64,000 nucleotides of DNA from Rhodospirillales bacterium (GCA_014324045.1 JACOMY010000009.1:1-64000), one strand, 5' to 3'; positions 37,636-47,335 are shown, numbered from the stretch's first letter. The notes: a model not told the origin generated them from the letters alone. Made by a program: numbers and translations.

Positions 37636-39156
37636 TCAGCTGTCCAGCATACGTCGAAGCAGTTCCACGTCCTCGGTAAAAGCTGGATCCTTGGTCATCA
37701 ACTCTTCTACCTTACGCACAGCGTGCATCACAGTCGTGTGATCGCGACCACCGAATTTCCGACCGATCTCCGGCAGTGAACACTGAGTCAATTGCTTGCA
37801 GATATACATTGCGATCTGCCGCGGCCGTACCACCGCGCGGGCACGGCGCGGAGAGGACATCTCAGACAGGCGGATCTTAAAGTACTCCGCCACCTTGCGC
37901 TGGATGTCGTCGATGGTGATCCGCCGACTGTTGGCACGCAGCAGATCGTGCAGCAACTCTTGCGTCGACTCCAGGGTGATACTCCGCCCGATCAGTTCTG
38001 CATGGGCAACGATGCGGCGCAAGGCCCCCTCTAGCTCGCGGACGTTCGAAGTGATCCGATGCGCTAGGAACTCCAGCACCTTGAGCGGAATGTCCCATTT
38101 CAGCTTCTCGCAAAGCAAGTCGCGCTTGGCGGTCAGGATGCCAAGCCGCAACTCGTAGGTCGTGGGATGGATATCCGCCACCAAGCCATAGCCGAGGCGA
38201 GAGCGCATCCGCTCCTCCATCCCCTCAAGATTGTGCGGCGACTTGTCGGCCGAGATCACCACCTGTCGGTTCTGGTCTACCAAAGAGTTGAAGGTATGGA
38301 AGAACTCTTCCTGCGTTGCCTCGCGCCCGGCAATGAACTGCACATCGTCGATCATCAGGACATCGATCGAGTGAAACTGCTCCTTGAAGGCCATGGTGTC
38401 GCGCGTGCGCAACGCGCGAACGAACTGATACATGAACTTCTCGGCAGACATATAGATCAGCCGGCGCTTGGGAAACTGATAGCGGATCTGCCAGGCGATA
38501 GAGTGCATCAAATGCGTCTTGCCCAGCCCTACGCCGCCGTAAAGGAAGAGCGGATTGAAGGGCACGTCGTCTGCCTCGGCGACACGACGGGCCGCCGCAT
38601 ACGCCAACTCATTCGACTTGCCGACGACGAAGTCATCGAAGGTAAAGCGTGCATCCAAGGGCGCGGAGAAAGTTCTGCTGGCCGGGTGCGGCTCTGCCGA
38701 AGCGATGGCAATAGCATCTTCTTTCTCAATCGCGACCTGGGGCTTAGGCCTCCCCTTGGTCGCTGCCGCTTTGGCGACCTTGCCGCTCGGTGCAGCCGAC
38801 GGCTTGGAACCGCCCGAGCGCGGATCGCCCGCCTTGGGCGCCGGACGGATCGTCGGTTGCACGATAATCTCGACACCGTTGAAGCGCTCGGACGGGCCCA
38901 CCAGCAGCGACGTCAGAAGGTCCCCGTAGTTACTGCGCACCCAATCGCCCATGAAACGGTTTGGCACCGACAGCCTTATGACCCCATCGCGTACGCAGAC
39001 CAGCTCCATGGGCGCTAGCCAAGAGTTGAAAGCACTCTCTCCAACCTTATCGCGTAGCCGGCGCCGCACGCGTTGCCACACATCTTCGGAAATGCTGCTG
39101 TCTGCACCGTCCAGGTAATCGCTTTCCAATGTCCTCCCACCCTCATTCACGCGCAT
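37636..39156 (-). CDS. dnaA: Chromosomal replication initiator DnaA
   Basis: 506 residues from the ATG at 39156. Domain I with DVWQRVRRRLRDKVGESAFNSWLAPM, a low-complexity linker, AAA+ domain with Walker A GGVGLGKTHLMHSIAW, Walker B VLMIDDVQFIAG, and domain IV DNA-binding signature GGRDHTTVMHAVRKVEEL. Proteins of this group start near here; the frame is open to 39348 without homology, and a TTG after GGGAGG 30 bp inside the gene is another possible start. First gene of the replication cluster. Confidence 0.96.
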   Translation of the reverse strand: MRVNEGGRTLESDYLDGADSSISEDVWQRVRRRLRDKVGESAFNSWLAPMELVCVRDGVIRLSVPNRFMGDWVRSNYGDLLTSLLVGPSERFNGVEIIVQPTIRPAPKAGDPRSGGSKPSAAPSGKVAKAAATKGRPKPQVAIEKEDAIAIASAEPHPASRTFSAPLDARFTFDDFVVGKSNELAYAAARRVAEADDVPFNPLFLYGGVGLGKTHLMHSIAWQIRYQFPKRRLIYMSAEKFMYQFVRALRTRDTMAFKEQFHSIDVLMIDDVQFIAGREATQEEFFHTFNSLVDQNRQVVISADKSPHNLEGMEERMRSRLGYGLVADIHPTTYELRLGILTAKRDLLCEKLKWDIPLKVLEFLAHRITSNVRELEGALRRIVAHAELIGRSITLESTQELLHDLLRANSRRITIDDIQRKVAEYFKIRLSEMSSPRRARAVVRPRQIAMYICKQLTQCSLPEIGRKFGGRDHTTVMHAVRKVEELMTKDPAFTEDVELLRRMLDS

Positions 39157-39644
39157 CACTCCCGAATGGCGAAGACCCGATCCAACATCTTTCCCGCGAA
39201 CAGATACCTGCGGCCCTTTTGGCCCATCACGCTCTTGCAAGGCTCGAAGCCTCTGACTAGTCGCAACGTCCACCTTCGCGTTGCTCGTCACCCAAAAACT
39301 CTCCGAAACGGAGGCTATTAAGGCTGTTGTCAGAGACTTAGCGAGCACACACTAACACCCTTCGACGATAGGCTCCAAACCCTACATCCGATGTCTCAAT
39401 TGGACAACCTGTTTATTTTCATTAACTACCTTTTCTTGTGAAAGATAAATATCTTATCTGCCAAAGGAGAAAATTTCTCAAAGATCTAAATATGAAAAAT
39501 CTCCAACCTCGTGAAAAAGATTGACGACACCGATGGTTAGAGCGCGCCAATATTTTCTATTAGCGTTTCTTGTGTGTGTCAACGCTCGCACTGCCAACTA
39601 CCTAGCCACAGGAGCCGTCGATAAACAAGCGATCACATTTTTCC

Positions 39645-39669
39645 GAATCGCAGATTCTTTTCTTGATTC
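39645..39669. promoter_or_regulatory. Cluster of three GANTC (CcrM-type) methylation sites
   Basis: GAATC at 39645, GATTC at 39653 and GATTC at 39665. In alphaproteobacteria GANTC adenine methylation by CcrM times transcription of cell-cycle genes including dnaA. Three sites in 25 bp upstream of dnaA is far above chance density. Confidence 0.6.
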
Positions 39670-39697
39670 TCAGTTTCTCTCTCGTGTCACCACGCGC

Positions 39698-39721
39698 TAG
39701 AGGTTTGCTAGTGCACCTCTA
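39698..39721. other. Perfect 7-bp hairpin near the rpsT 3' side
   Basis: TAGAGGT (39698-39704) and ACCTCTA (39715-39721) flank a 10-nt loop, about 90 bp after the rpsT stop on the coding strand. Possible rpsT terminator or part of the dnaA control region. Confidence 0.35.
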
Positions 39722-39810
39722 GCCCGCCCAATACGCAAATACGACAAAAGGTCCTGCGGTTAGCGTATTGCATGGCACACAAAGCAAAAAGTGGAATCGG
39801 CTAGGTGTCG

Positions 39811-40074
39811 TTAACCGAGAGCCTTGATCCGCTTCGACAAACGAGACAATTTGCGCGAAGTGGTGTTGCGGTGCAGCACGCCTTTGCCGACGCCGCGCAT
39901 TAATTCTGGCTGTGCTTCGCGCAGGGCTGCTCCTGCGGCATCTTTGTCGCCCGAGTGGATCGCGTTTTCCACACGTTTCACATAGGTGCGGATCCGCGAA
40001 ATACGGGCATGGTTGATGAACATGCGTCGCTGACGGCGTCGATTGCGCTTTTCTGCAGACTTGTGGTTGGCCAT
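39811..40074 (-). CDS. rpsT: 30S ribosomal protein S20
   Basis: 87 residues: [20 protein letters not shown] at the start, [16 protein letters not shown], and the C-terminal [22 protein letters not shown] are all diagnostic of S20, which binds 16S rRNA. Lies upstream of dnaA in the same orientation. Confidence 0.98.
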   Translation of the reverse strand: MANHKSAEKRNRRRQRRMFINHARISRIRTYVKRVENAIHSGDKDAAGAALREAQPELMRGVGKGVLHRNTTSRKLSRLSKRIKALG

Positions 40075-40359
40075 GGGTCGAGGATTCTCTCACTCAGTAA
40101 TGTCGTCGAAATTGAGCGCGCGAGTATAGAGGGCCTGTCCTTTACAGTCAAGCCGCTGCGGGCTCGTGCGAGGGCGGAGCAGACCCGTAGATCGACATCG
40201 CACTAGGGAAGGCCGGGACGAAAACAAAGCCAAAGCCATGACGTTTCGGTGATCTTTCCGAGCCGGCCGGCCAACCCTAACCAGGGCGCTCGCGCCGAGA
40301 TCCCCTACCTTGAACAAAGGACCGATCCGGCCTCTTTCCGAATGGATGGGCACGCTTCC

Positions 40360-41136
40360 TTAGTGGTGCTTGAAGTCCGCTTTGCGTTTGGCAGCAAAGG
40401 CCTCCATCCCCTCCTTGCGGTCGTCCAGCGCGAAGGTCGAATGGAAGGCGCGGCGCTCGAAGATAACGCCCTCAGCCAGCGTTGTCTCGTAGGCGCGATT
40501 GACCGCTTCCTTACAGATGGCCACCACCGGCCGCGACAAAGCGGCGATTTCGGCTCCTATGCCCAATGCGATCTTGATCAGGTCCTCGGTCGGCACGATA
40601 CGCGCGACCAGGCCAGAGCGTTCGGCTTCCGCGGCATCCATCATGCGACCGGTCAGGCAGAGATCCATCGCCTTCGCTTTGCCGACAACCCGGGTCAAAC
40701 GCTGACTGCCGCCCGCACCCGGAATGGTGCCTAACGTGATTTCGGGCTGGCCGAACTTGGCGTTTTCCCCGGCGACAATCATGTCACACATCATTGCCAC
40801 TTCGCAGCCGCCGCCTAGGGCGAAACCGGCTACCGCGGCGATGACCGGCTTGCGGATAGTTGTCACCACCTCCCAGTTTCCGGTGATGAAGTCCTCGCCT
40901 TGCACGTCTTGGAAGGTCTTCTCCTTCATCTCCTTGATGTCGGCCCCGGCGGCGAACGCTTTCTCGGAGCCGGTCAGCACGATGCAGCCGATCGCCGGCT
41001 CCGCATCGAAAGCCCGCAGCGCCTGGCCCAATTCTTCGATCAGAGGGGTACAAAGCGCGTTTAAGGCCTTGGGCCGGTTCAAGCGCACAAGACCGACTGC
41101 ACCATGCGTCTCGACCAAGATCATCTCGTAGCTCAT
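40360..41136 (-). CDS. Enoyl-CoA hydratase
   Basis: 258 residues of the crotonase fold. Oxyanion-hole segments EKAFAAGADIKEMKEKTF and AGFALGGGCEVAMMCDMIVA, the two catalytic glutamates in the regions KFGQPEITLGTIPGAGGSQRL and following, and the C-terminal EGMEAFAAKRKADFKH match short-chain enoyl-CoA hydratase (EchA/Crt type). Hydrates 2-trans-enoyl-CoA in beta-oxidation. Its placement beside mutM is common in alphaproteobacteria. Confidence 0.92.
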   Translation of the reverse strand: MSYEMILVETHGAVGLVRLNRPKALNALCTPLIEELGQALRAFDAEPAIGCIVLTGSEKAFAAGADIKEMKEKTFQDVQGEDFITGNWEVVTTIRKPVIAAVAGFALGGGCEVAMMCDMIVAGENAKFGQPEITLGTIPGAGGSQRLTRVVGKAKAMDLCLTGRMMDAAEAERSGLVARIVPTEDLIKIALGIGAEIAALSRPVVAICKEAVNRAYETTLAEGVIFERRAFHSTFALDDRKEGMEAFAAKRKADFKHH

Positions 41137-41211
41137 ACCTTCGTTCCTTATCGTCTAGGCCTTTCGGGCTGTTATCTCAACGGCCCTATATCACAGGCCA
41201 AAGCAGCCCGC

Positions 41212-42051
41212 CTACCGCTGGCAACGCGGACAGTAGAAGGTGGAGCGGCCCGACTGGACCATCCGCATCACTACAACACCGCGCTCGCCGCCGCAACTGG
41301 GGCAGGGCGCGCCCGCGCGGCCGTAGACTGCCCACTGGTGCTGGAAGTAACCCAATTCCCCATCGCTTTGGACATAGTCGCGCAAGGAGGAACCGCCAGC
41401 CTCGATCGCGCGAGTCAAAACATCTTTAACCGCTGCCGCCAAGGCCTCGGCACGGCGGCCGGGTACGCTGCGCGCCAGCCGCTTGGGTGAAATCCCGGCG
41501 AAGAAGAGGGCTTCGCAGGCATAAATGTTGCCGATCCCCGCTACCAGGCGTTGGTCCAGCAAGGCCGCCTTGATCGGGGAGATCTTGCCGGCCAGCACGC
41601 GCGAGAGGTAGGCGCCGTCGAATGCCTGGGTCAGCGGTTCTGGCCCGAGGTCGCGCAGCAGGCGATGGGTGGCAAGTTTCTCAGCGGCGACAAGATCCAG
41701 CATGCCGAAACGACGGGCGTCGTTGAAGCGAATCTCCATCCCTTCGTCGGTATGAAAGGTGACATGGTCGTGCTTCTCCGGTGGACGATTGCTGCCGCGC
41801 GGCAGCACCATCATGCGCCCGCTCATGCCGAGGTGGGCCATCAGCGCCTCCGCCCCCTCCAGATGCACCAGAATATACTTTGCGCGCCGCTCCAGGCGCT
41901 CCACCCGCCGGCAGCTCAGGCGTTCGGCCAGATCGCCGGGCAAGGGCCAGCGCAGGCCGGGAACCCGCACCTCAGCGCGCAGGATACGGCGCCCCTCCAA
42001 GGGGCCGCGGAGACCGCGCATCACGGTCTCGACTTCAGGAAGTTCGGGCAA
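41212..42051 (-). CDS. mutM: Formamidopyrimidine-DNA glycosylase MutM
   Basis: 279 residues. Catalytic N-terminus [13 protein letters not shown] (Pro2, Glu3), the lysine loop [10 protein letters not shown], void-filling MSGRMMVLP, helix-two-turn-helix [17 protein letters not shown], and the C-terminal zinc finger CPSCGG...FYCPRCQR. Excises 8-oxoguanine; complements MutY encoded at 12574. Divergent from ubiE. Confidence 0.96.
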   Translation of the reverse strand: MPELPEVETVMRGLRGPLEGRRILRAEVRVPGLRWPLPGDLAERLSCRRVERLERRAKYILVHLEGAEALMAHLGMSGRMMVLPRGSNRPPEKHDHVTFHTDEGMEIRFNDARRFGMLDLVAAEKLATHRLLRDLGPEPLTQAFDGAYLSRVLAGKISPIKAALLDQRLVAGIGNIYACEALFFAGISPKRLARSVPGRRAEALAAAVKDVLTRAIEAGGSSLRDYVQSDGELGYFQHQWAVYGRAGAPCPSCGGERGVVVMRMVQSGRSTFYCPRCQR

Positions 42052-42145
42052 GTCATTCCTCTCCGACGGAACGGGGCTGCCAAGAGTCGCGCAGCCGACG
42101 CCAGACGCTAGCCCAGAGACGGCGCCATCGCTATCTTCCCGCTAG

Positions 42146-42937
42146 ATGACGACTGAATCCGAGACTGCAAACCAACCTGGCCGCCCGGACCTGGATGCGC
42201 CCGGCACCACCCACTTCGGTTTCGACGAGGTGCCGGTGACCGAGAAAGGTGCGCGCGTACAGGCGCTTTTCGGGCGGGTCGCCGCCCGCTACGACCTGAT
42301 GAACGATCTTATGTCGGGCGGGGTGCATCGTCTCTGGAAGGATCGCATGGTTGCCCGCCTGAACCCGAGAGACGGCGAACGGATCCTCGACGTAGCCGGT
42401 GGCACCGGCGACATAGCCTTCCGCATGGCCCGACGAGCGCCGGACGCTGAGGTGGCGGTGCTCGACTTGACGCCGGAGATGCTTGCGGTCGGCCGCGACC
42501 GAGCCCTCGACCGCGGCCTGATGGCGAGCGTTAGCTGGGTTGCCGGCGATGCGCAAGCCCTGCCGCTGTCCGACCGCTCGCTCGACGCTTATACCATTGC
42601 CTTCGGTCTGCGCAACGTGACCGCGCCCGAGCGCGCCCTAGCCGAAGCGCGCCGCGTTCTCAAGCCGGGCGGACGCTTCCTCTGCCTGGAGTTCTCCCAA
42701 GTGGTGTTGCCACTGTTGGATCGCCTCTACGACGTCTATTCCTTACGTGTCTTGCCGGTCTTGGGCCAGGTCGTGGCGCGCGACCGAGAGGGCTATCGCT
42801 ACCTGGTCGAATCGATCCGTCGCTTCCCGCCTCAAACCGAGCTGGCCGGCATGATGGAGCACGCCGGCTTCCGACGTGTCGCCTGGCAGAACCTGACCGG
42901 CGGTATCGCCGCCCTGCACTACGGCCGCCGCCTCTAG
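42146..42937 (+). CDS. ubiE: Demethylmenaquinone/ubiquinone methyltransferase UbiE
   Basis: 263 residues. C-methyltransferase of ubiquinone synthesis. [23 protein letters not shown] motif [27 protein letters not shown] and [16 protein letters not shown] are diagnostic, ending [14 protein letters not shown]. Followed 13 bp later by ubiB. Confidence 0.96.
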   Translation: MTTESETANQPGRPDLDAPGTTHFGFDEVPVTEKGARVQALFGRVAARYDLMNDLMSGGVHRLWKDRMVARLNPRDGERILDVAGGTGDIAFRMARRAPDAEVAVLDLTPEMLAVGRDRALDRGLMASVSWVAGDAQALPLSDRSLDAYTIAFGLRNVTAPERALAEARRVLKPGGRFLCLEFSQVVLPLLDRLYDVYSLRVLPVLGQVVARDREGYRYLVESIRRFPPQTELAGMMEHAGFRRVAWQNLTGGIAALHYGRRL

Positions 42938-42950
42938 GCCGTCACCCACG

Positions 42951-44507
42951 ATGCTGCTGTCTCTGCGCATGCTCGCCCGCCTGGCGGGGATAGTTCGGGT
43001 GCTGGCCCGCCACGATCCGGCAGCGGCCTTCGAGATCTTGGGCCTGCGCGGCCTGCCTCTATGGCTGCTCCAGCGCCTGGGCCGCGGCCGCGGCCGGGGG
43101 CGCGCCGGCGAACGCTTGGCACAAGCCTTGACCGAACTAGGACCCAGCTTCGTCAAGCTTGGGCAGTCGCTCTCCACCCGTGCCGACCTGCTGGGCGAAG
43201 AGTTGGCCGCCGACCTATCGGCACTGCAAGACCAGATTCCCCCCTTCCCCTTCGCCGCGGCCAAAGCCGTTCTGGAAGCGGAACTGGGCGCCGCCAGCGA
43301 GATCCTTTTCGCCATGCTGGAGCCCCAGCCCGTTTCTGCAGCCTCCATCGCTCAGGTCCATCTGGGCCAAGTTGCCGAGCCCGGCGCAGAGGGTGAGGTG
43401 CCTGCTCTGAGGCCGGTCGCTGTCAAGATCCTGCGCCCGGGTATCGAGCGCGCCTTCGAGCGCGACCTCAGGCTTTTCTTCTGGTTGGCCCGCCTGGCCG
43501 AGCGCACGCAGCCGCGGCTGCGCCGCCTGAAACCCGTTGCCATCGTGCAGCTCTTCGCCGACCAGATCGCGCTGGAGATGGATTTGCGCTACGAAGCCGC
43601 CGGCCTTTGCGAGATCGCCGAACATTTCGAAGGAGACGATAGCTACTTGGTACCTGCCGTCGATTGGCGCCGCACTGCCAGGCGCGTGCTGACCATGAGC
43701 CAGGTCAACGGCATCCCGATCGACGACCGCAAGGCACTGCTGGAGAGCGGCCTCGATCTGGCGGAGGTGCTGCGTACGGCCGCCACAATCTTCTTCAAGC
43801 AGGTCTTCCGCGACGGCGTGTTTCATGGCGACCAGCACCCCGGCAACATGATGATCGATCCGGAAGGGCGGGTCGTCGCCGTCGATTTCGGCATCCTGGG
43901 GCGCCTCGACCGGGAGACCCGGCTGGTGCTCGCCGACATGATGATCGCCACCTTGAGTCGCGACTATCGCCGCTTGGCGGAGATCCAGGTTCAGGCTGGC
44001 TATCTGCCCGGCGACCGCTCTTTGGACATCTTCGCCCAGGCCCTGCGTTCGGTCTGCGAGCCCATCGTCGATCGCCCCTTGCAGGAGATCTCCTTCGCCA
44101 AGCTGCTGGCACAGCTGTTCCAGTTGACCGAATCCTTCGCCATGCCGGTACAGCCGCAACTGCTTCTGCTGCAGAAGAACATGATGATGGCAGAGGGCGT
44201 CAGCCGGAGCCTCTGTCCGGACCTGAACATCTGGGCTCTGGCCCAGCCGTTGATCGAGGACTGGATCGTCATGTACCGCAGCCCCGCCGCCCGCTTGGCG
44301 GAGAACGGGCGCAACCTGAACCGCCTCCTAGCCCGCGGCCCCCAATTCCTGAGCGACCTCGAAGCCATCGCCGGAGAGATGCGACGGGGCGGCCTGCGTC
44401 TTCAGGGCAGCCGTCAGGATCCCGCCGATGCCTGGGCGACAAGGCGCATGGCACAGCTAGCGCTGCTGGTGGCTCTCTTCGCGCTTCTGGTCGTCCTTTT
44501 CGATTGA
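42951..44507 (+). CDS. ubiB: Ubiquinone biosynthesis regulatory protein kinase UbiB
   Basis: 518 residues of the ADCK/UbiB atypical kinase family. KxGQ motif in LGPSFVKLGQSLSTRADLLG, Ala-rich nucleotide loop in PVSAASIAQVHLGQV, GVFHGDQHPGNMMIDPEGRVVAVDFGILG as catalytic and Mg-binding loops, and a C-terminal membrane helix (LALLVALFALLVVLF). Supports coenzyme Q synthesis. In the ubiE-ubiB-coaBC run. Confidence 0.95.
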   Translation: MLLSLRMLARLAGIVRVLARHDPAAAFEILGLRGLPLWLLQRLGRGRGRGRAGERLAQALTELGPSFVKLGQSLSTRADLLGEELAADLSALQDQIPPFPFAAAKAVLEAELGAASEILFAMLEPQPVSAASIAQVHLGQVAEPGAEGEVPALRPVAVKILRPGIERAFERDLRLFFWLARLAERTQPRLRRLKPVAIVQLFADQIALEMDLRYEAAGLCEIAEHFEGDDSYLVPAVDWRRTARRVLTMSQVNGIPIDDRKALLESGLDLAEVLRTAATIFFKQVFRDGVFHGDQHPGNMMIDPEGRVVAVDFGILGRLDRETRLVLADMMIATLSRDYRRLAEIQVQAGYLPGDRSLDIFAQALRSVCEPIVDRPLQEISFAKLLAQLFQLTESFAMPVQPQLLLLQKNMMMAEGVSRSLCPDLNIWALAQPLIEDWIVMYRSPAARLAENGRNLNRLLARGPQFLSDLEAIAGEMRRGGLRLQGSRQDPADAWATRRMAQLALLVALFALLVVLFD

Positions 44508-44582
44508 TCCGCCCGCACATTTGATTAACGGGAGGGGGGTTGCTATCTGATTCCTCGGAGCCGATAGGGAAAAATCTCTGGC

Positions 44583-45794
44583 ATGCTGGCCGGCAAACGG
44601 ATTCTACTGATCGTCAGCGGCGGCATCGCCGCCTACAAGAGCCTGGAGATCATCCGCCGCTTGCGCGAGCGCAGAGCACAGGTCAAGGCCGTTCTGACCG
44701 CCGCTGCCGAGCAGTTCGTGACCCCGCTCTCCGTTTCGGCCCTAAGCGAAGAGAAGGTCTACAGCGACCTCTTCTCTCTGACCGACGAGGCGGAGATGGG
44801 GCATATCCAACTGTCTCGAGCCGCCGATCTGGCGGTCGTAGCCCCGGCCAGCGCCGACATTCTGGCCAAGCTGCGCGCCGGGCTGGCCAATGACCTGGCC
44901 TCCACCCTGCTGCTGGCCACCGACAAGCCGATCTTGGCGGCACCGGCTATGAACCTGCGCATGTGGGAGCATCCGGCGACGCAAGAGAATCTGGCCTGCC
45001 TCAAGGAGCGGGGTCTGCGCATCGTCGGCCCGAACGAAGGTAACATGGCCTGCGGCGAGTCCGGCTTCGGCCGCATGGCGGAACCGGCCGAGATCCTTGC
45101 CGCTATAGAGGCCCATTTCACCGAAGGTCCGCTGGCCGGGCACCGCGCGCTGGTCACTAGCGGCCCGACGCACGAGCCGATCGACCCGGTCCGCTACATC
45201 GCCAACCGCTCGTCCGGCAAGCAGGGCCACGCCATCGCCGCCGCGTTGCGTGCAGCCGGCGCGCGCGTGACCTTGGTCAGCGGCCCGACCTGCCTTGCGG
45301 ACCCCGACGGCGTCACAGCGGTCTCGGTCGTGAGTGCCCGCGAGATGCTGGAGGCCTGCCAAGCGGCCCTGCCGGTGGAGATCGCCGTCTTCGCGGCTGC
45401 GGTAGCGGACTGGCGGATCGCGGCTGAGTCCGGCCGGAAGCTCAAGAAAACCGGAAGGCCGCCGCCCCCGCTGCAGTTGGCGCTCAATCCCGACATTCTG
45501 GCCAGTATCTCGCAACAGCGCGAGCAGCGGCCGGCACTGATCGTAGGCTTCGCTGCGGAGACCGAGCGGGTCGTCGCGCAGGCGGCAGCCAAGCGCCTGC
45601 GCAAGGGCTGCGACTGGATCTTGGCAAACGACGTCTCGCCGGCCGGGGAGGTCTTCGGCGGCGACTGCAACACGATCCACTTCATCGCCGATGGCGAAAG
45701 CGAGGCTTGGCCGCGTCTGGACAAGAGTGCCGTGGCGGAGCGTCTGGTCGCCCGGATCGTCAAGCATTTTTGTATCCGGGAGATCGGCACATGA
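44583..45794 (+). CDS. coaBC: Bifunctional phosphopantothenoylcysteine decarboxylase/synthetase CoaBC
   Basis: 403 residues. Coenzyme A pathway. CoaC half: ILLIVSGGIAAYKSLEIIRRL, active-site His in AEMGHIQLSR, PAMN motif in LAAPAMNLRMWEHP, GNMACGESGFGRM. CoaB half from about residue 190: VTSGPTHEPIDPVRYIANRSSG, and KLKKTGRPPPPLQLALNPDIL. Length normal. Its last bases overlap the first codon of the degraded dut gene. Confidence 0.96.
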   Translation: MLAGKRILLIVSGGIAAYKSLEIIRRLRERRAQVKAVLTAAAEQFVTPLSVSALSEEKVYSDLFSLTDEAEMGHIQLSRAADLAVVAPASADILAKLRAGLANDLASTLLLATDKPILAAPAMNLRMWEHPATQENLACLKERGLRIVGPNEGNMACGESGFGRMAEPAEILAAIEAHFTEGPLAGHRALVTSGPTHEPIDPVRYIANRSSGKQGHAIAAALRAAGARVTLVSGPTCLADPDGVTAVSVVSAREMLEACQAALPVEIAVFAAAVADWRIAAESGRKLKKTGRPPPPLQLALNPDILASISQQREQRPALIVGFAAETERVVAQAAAKRLRKGCDWILANDVSPAGEVFGGDCNTIHFIADGESEAWPRLDKSAVAERLVARIVKHFCIREIGT

Positions 45795-46194
45795 CCGGGA
45801 TCCCGATCCAGCCTTTGCCGCCCGCCGCCGACTTGCCGCAGCCATGCTACGCCAAGGCCGGGAATACCGGAACGGATCTTACCCCGGCGCCCGGCGTCTT
45901 TTTCTTTGCGGATTCGCCTTCGCCCTGCCGCGCGTTGGGGAGCTGATGCCGCCGCGTGCCGGCCTGGCCTTGGCACGGTATTGCCGTGCTCGATGCGCCC
46001 GGCACCACCGATGCCGATTACAGGGACGAAGTGACCGCGATTCCGATAAACTTCGGTAAGAGCGCGGTCACGGTTTCTCGCCGGTATTGCATTGCCCAGC
46101 TGGCGATCTCTCCACAGGCACGTGCCGGCCGGCAGCTTTGTGACAGCCTTCCGGAGGGCGCGGCTCTACCGGCGGTTCGGTTAGGACTTGAGCG
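45791..46194 (+). pseudogene. dut: dUTPase gene (dut), broken by frameshifts
   Basis: The expected gene after coaBC is present in pieces in all three frames. Frame 1 (45791-45946) gives CYAKAGNTGTDLTPAPGVFF, then a stop. The second frame gives GFAFALPRVGELMPPRAGLAL. The third gives HGIAVLDAPGTTDADYRDEV with the catalytic Asp, and INFGKSAVTVSRRYCIAQLA. These are dUTPase motifs 1 to 4; motif 4 is altered and the C-terminal glycine-rich motif 5 is not seen. At least two frame changes are needed, so the product cannot be functional. dUTPase is normally essential, so another copy must exist or the organism copes otherwise. Confidence 0.85.
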
Positions 46195-46448
46195 ATGTTA
46201 CGACTGTCCGGGAAACTCCTCTTCGCGATCGAAGCCGTGGTGGACATCGCCTACCACCCAGGGCCTACCACTCAGGCGAGGGGCCGGAAATCGGTCTCAA
46301 GGCGGCGCGGCCGATCTTTCTGGAGATGCAGAGGGAGACAATGCAACGGCTGGACAACCTGACCCCCGATAAGCTCGGCGGCGAAGTCAAGCGGCTGGGC
46401 ATGACCTCCGCCGCGGCGGGCAAAGGCCCTGGCGCTAAGAGTCATTGA
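46195..46448 (+). pseudogene. Rrf2-type regulator gene, internally deleted
   Basis: ATG at 46195 starts LRLSGKLLFAIEAVVDIAYH, the N-terminal helix of an Rrf2-family regulator, in one frame. About 60 bp later the match jumps to another frame with LKAARPIFLEMQRETMQRLD and DNLTPDKLGGEVKRLGM, the C-terminal helix of the same family. The helix-turn-helix and middle are missing, so about half of the gene is deleted. It follows directly on the broken dut gene. Confidence 0.65.
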
Positions 46449-46480
46449 GGGCACAGCGCGCCTTGCTTAGTCTCACGGGC

Positions 46481-47335
46481 ATGCTGAACAACCCCGAACG
46501 CGACCTTGGGCGCGACCTGGACGATGCCGAGATAGAACGCTACGCCCGCCACCTGGTGTTGCCGGAAATCGGCGAGGAAGGCCAGTTACGCCTGCTGGCC
46601 TCCCGCGTGCTGATCGTCGGCGCCGGCGGCTTGGGCGCTCCCCTAGTACAATACTTGGTCGCAGCCGGGGTCGGCGCCTTGGGCATCGTCGACGACGACC
46701 GGGTCGAACTCTCCAACCTGCAACGCCAACCGCTGCACGGCACGGCCGATCTGGACCGCCCCAAGGTCGAAAGTGCCGCCGAGAGTGCTGCCGCGCTCAA
46801 TCCGCAGGTGACGATCGAGCCGCATGGGCTGCGTCTGACAGCGGAGAATGCAGCAGACCTCATTGCCGCTTACGATCTGGTGGCCGATGCCAGCGACAAT
46901 CCGGCGACCCGCTATCTGATCAATGACGCCTGCTATCTGGCCAAGCGCCCCCTGGTGACCGCTGCGGTGATGCGCTTCGACGGACAGATGACGACCTTCA
47001 AGGCCTACGAGGACGACCGCTCCGAGGCCGGACACGGACCCTGCTACCGCTGTCTCTTCGGCAATGAGGTCGGCGATGCCAGGGACAGCTGCGCCGACGT
47101 CGGCGTTCTGGGCGCGCTACCGGGAATCCTCGGCAGCCTACAGGCCATGGAGGTGATTAAGGAACTGCTGGGGATCGGCGACAGCCTGTCGGGCCGCCTG
47201 CTGCTCTACGATGCCCTGGCCACCGGCTTCCGCACGATCCGCATTCAGGCCGATCCGGGCTGTCCGCTCTGCGGTCCGCAAGCCTCGATCCGGGATGTGA
47301 CCGCAGAACGCTATCCGACCGGCTGCGCGCTCTAG
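46481..47335 (+). CDS. moeB: MoeB/ThiF-family adenylyltransferase
   Basis: 284 residues. Activates the C-terminus of ubiquitin-like sulfur carriers by adenylation. RYARHLVLPEIGEEGQLRLL, the nucleotide loop VLIVGAGGLGAPLVQYL, DDDRVELSNLQRQ, zinc cysteines in CYRCLFG and CPLCGP, and the catalytic-Cys region SCADVGVLGALPGILGSLQAMEVIK are all present. Whether it serves molybdopterin, thiamine or another carrier is not decided here; the molybdenum enzyme at 17969 would need MPT. Convergent with the Dnd-like cluster. Confidence 0.9.
   Translation: MLNNPERDLGRDLDDAEIERYARHLVLPEIGEEGQLRLLASRVLIVGAGGLGAPLVQYLVAAGVGALGIVDDDRVELSNLQRQPLHGTADLDRPKVESAAESAAALNPQVTIEPHGLRLTAENAADLIAAYDLVADASDNPATRYLINDACYLAKRPLVTAAVMRFDGQMTTFKAYEDDRSEAGHGPCYRCLFGNEVGDARDSCADVGVLGALPGILGSLQAMEVIKELLGIGDSLSGRLLLYDALATGFRTIRIQADPGCPLCGPQASIRDVTAERYPTGCAL

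Larger units (their letters stand above)
39157..39810. promoter_or_regulatory. AT-rich dnaA-rpsT intergenic region; dnaA control region, possible origin
   Basis: About 650 bp without a gene. From 39360 to 39690 the sequence is strikingly AT-rich for this genome. It contains a palindrome AAGATA-AA-TATCTT at 39442-39455, three GANTC sites within 25 bp (39645-39669) and a perfect 7-bp hairpin at 39698-39721. I looked for DnaA boxes of the TTATCCACA type and found no clean match, so an origin is possible but not shown. The gene order (rpsT beside dnaA) is normal for alphaproteobacteria, in many of which oriC lies elsewhere. Confidence 0.55.

Noticed and set aside
39349-39810. Consensus DnaA boxes
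   Set aside because: Only matches with three or more mismatches to TTATCCACA were found by eye, so no origin is claimed.
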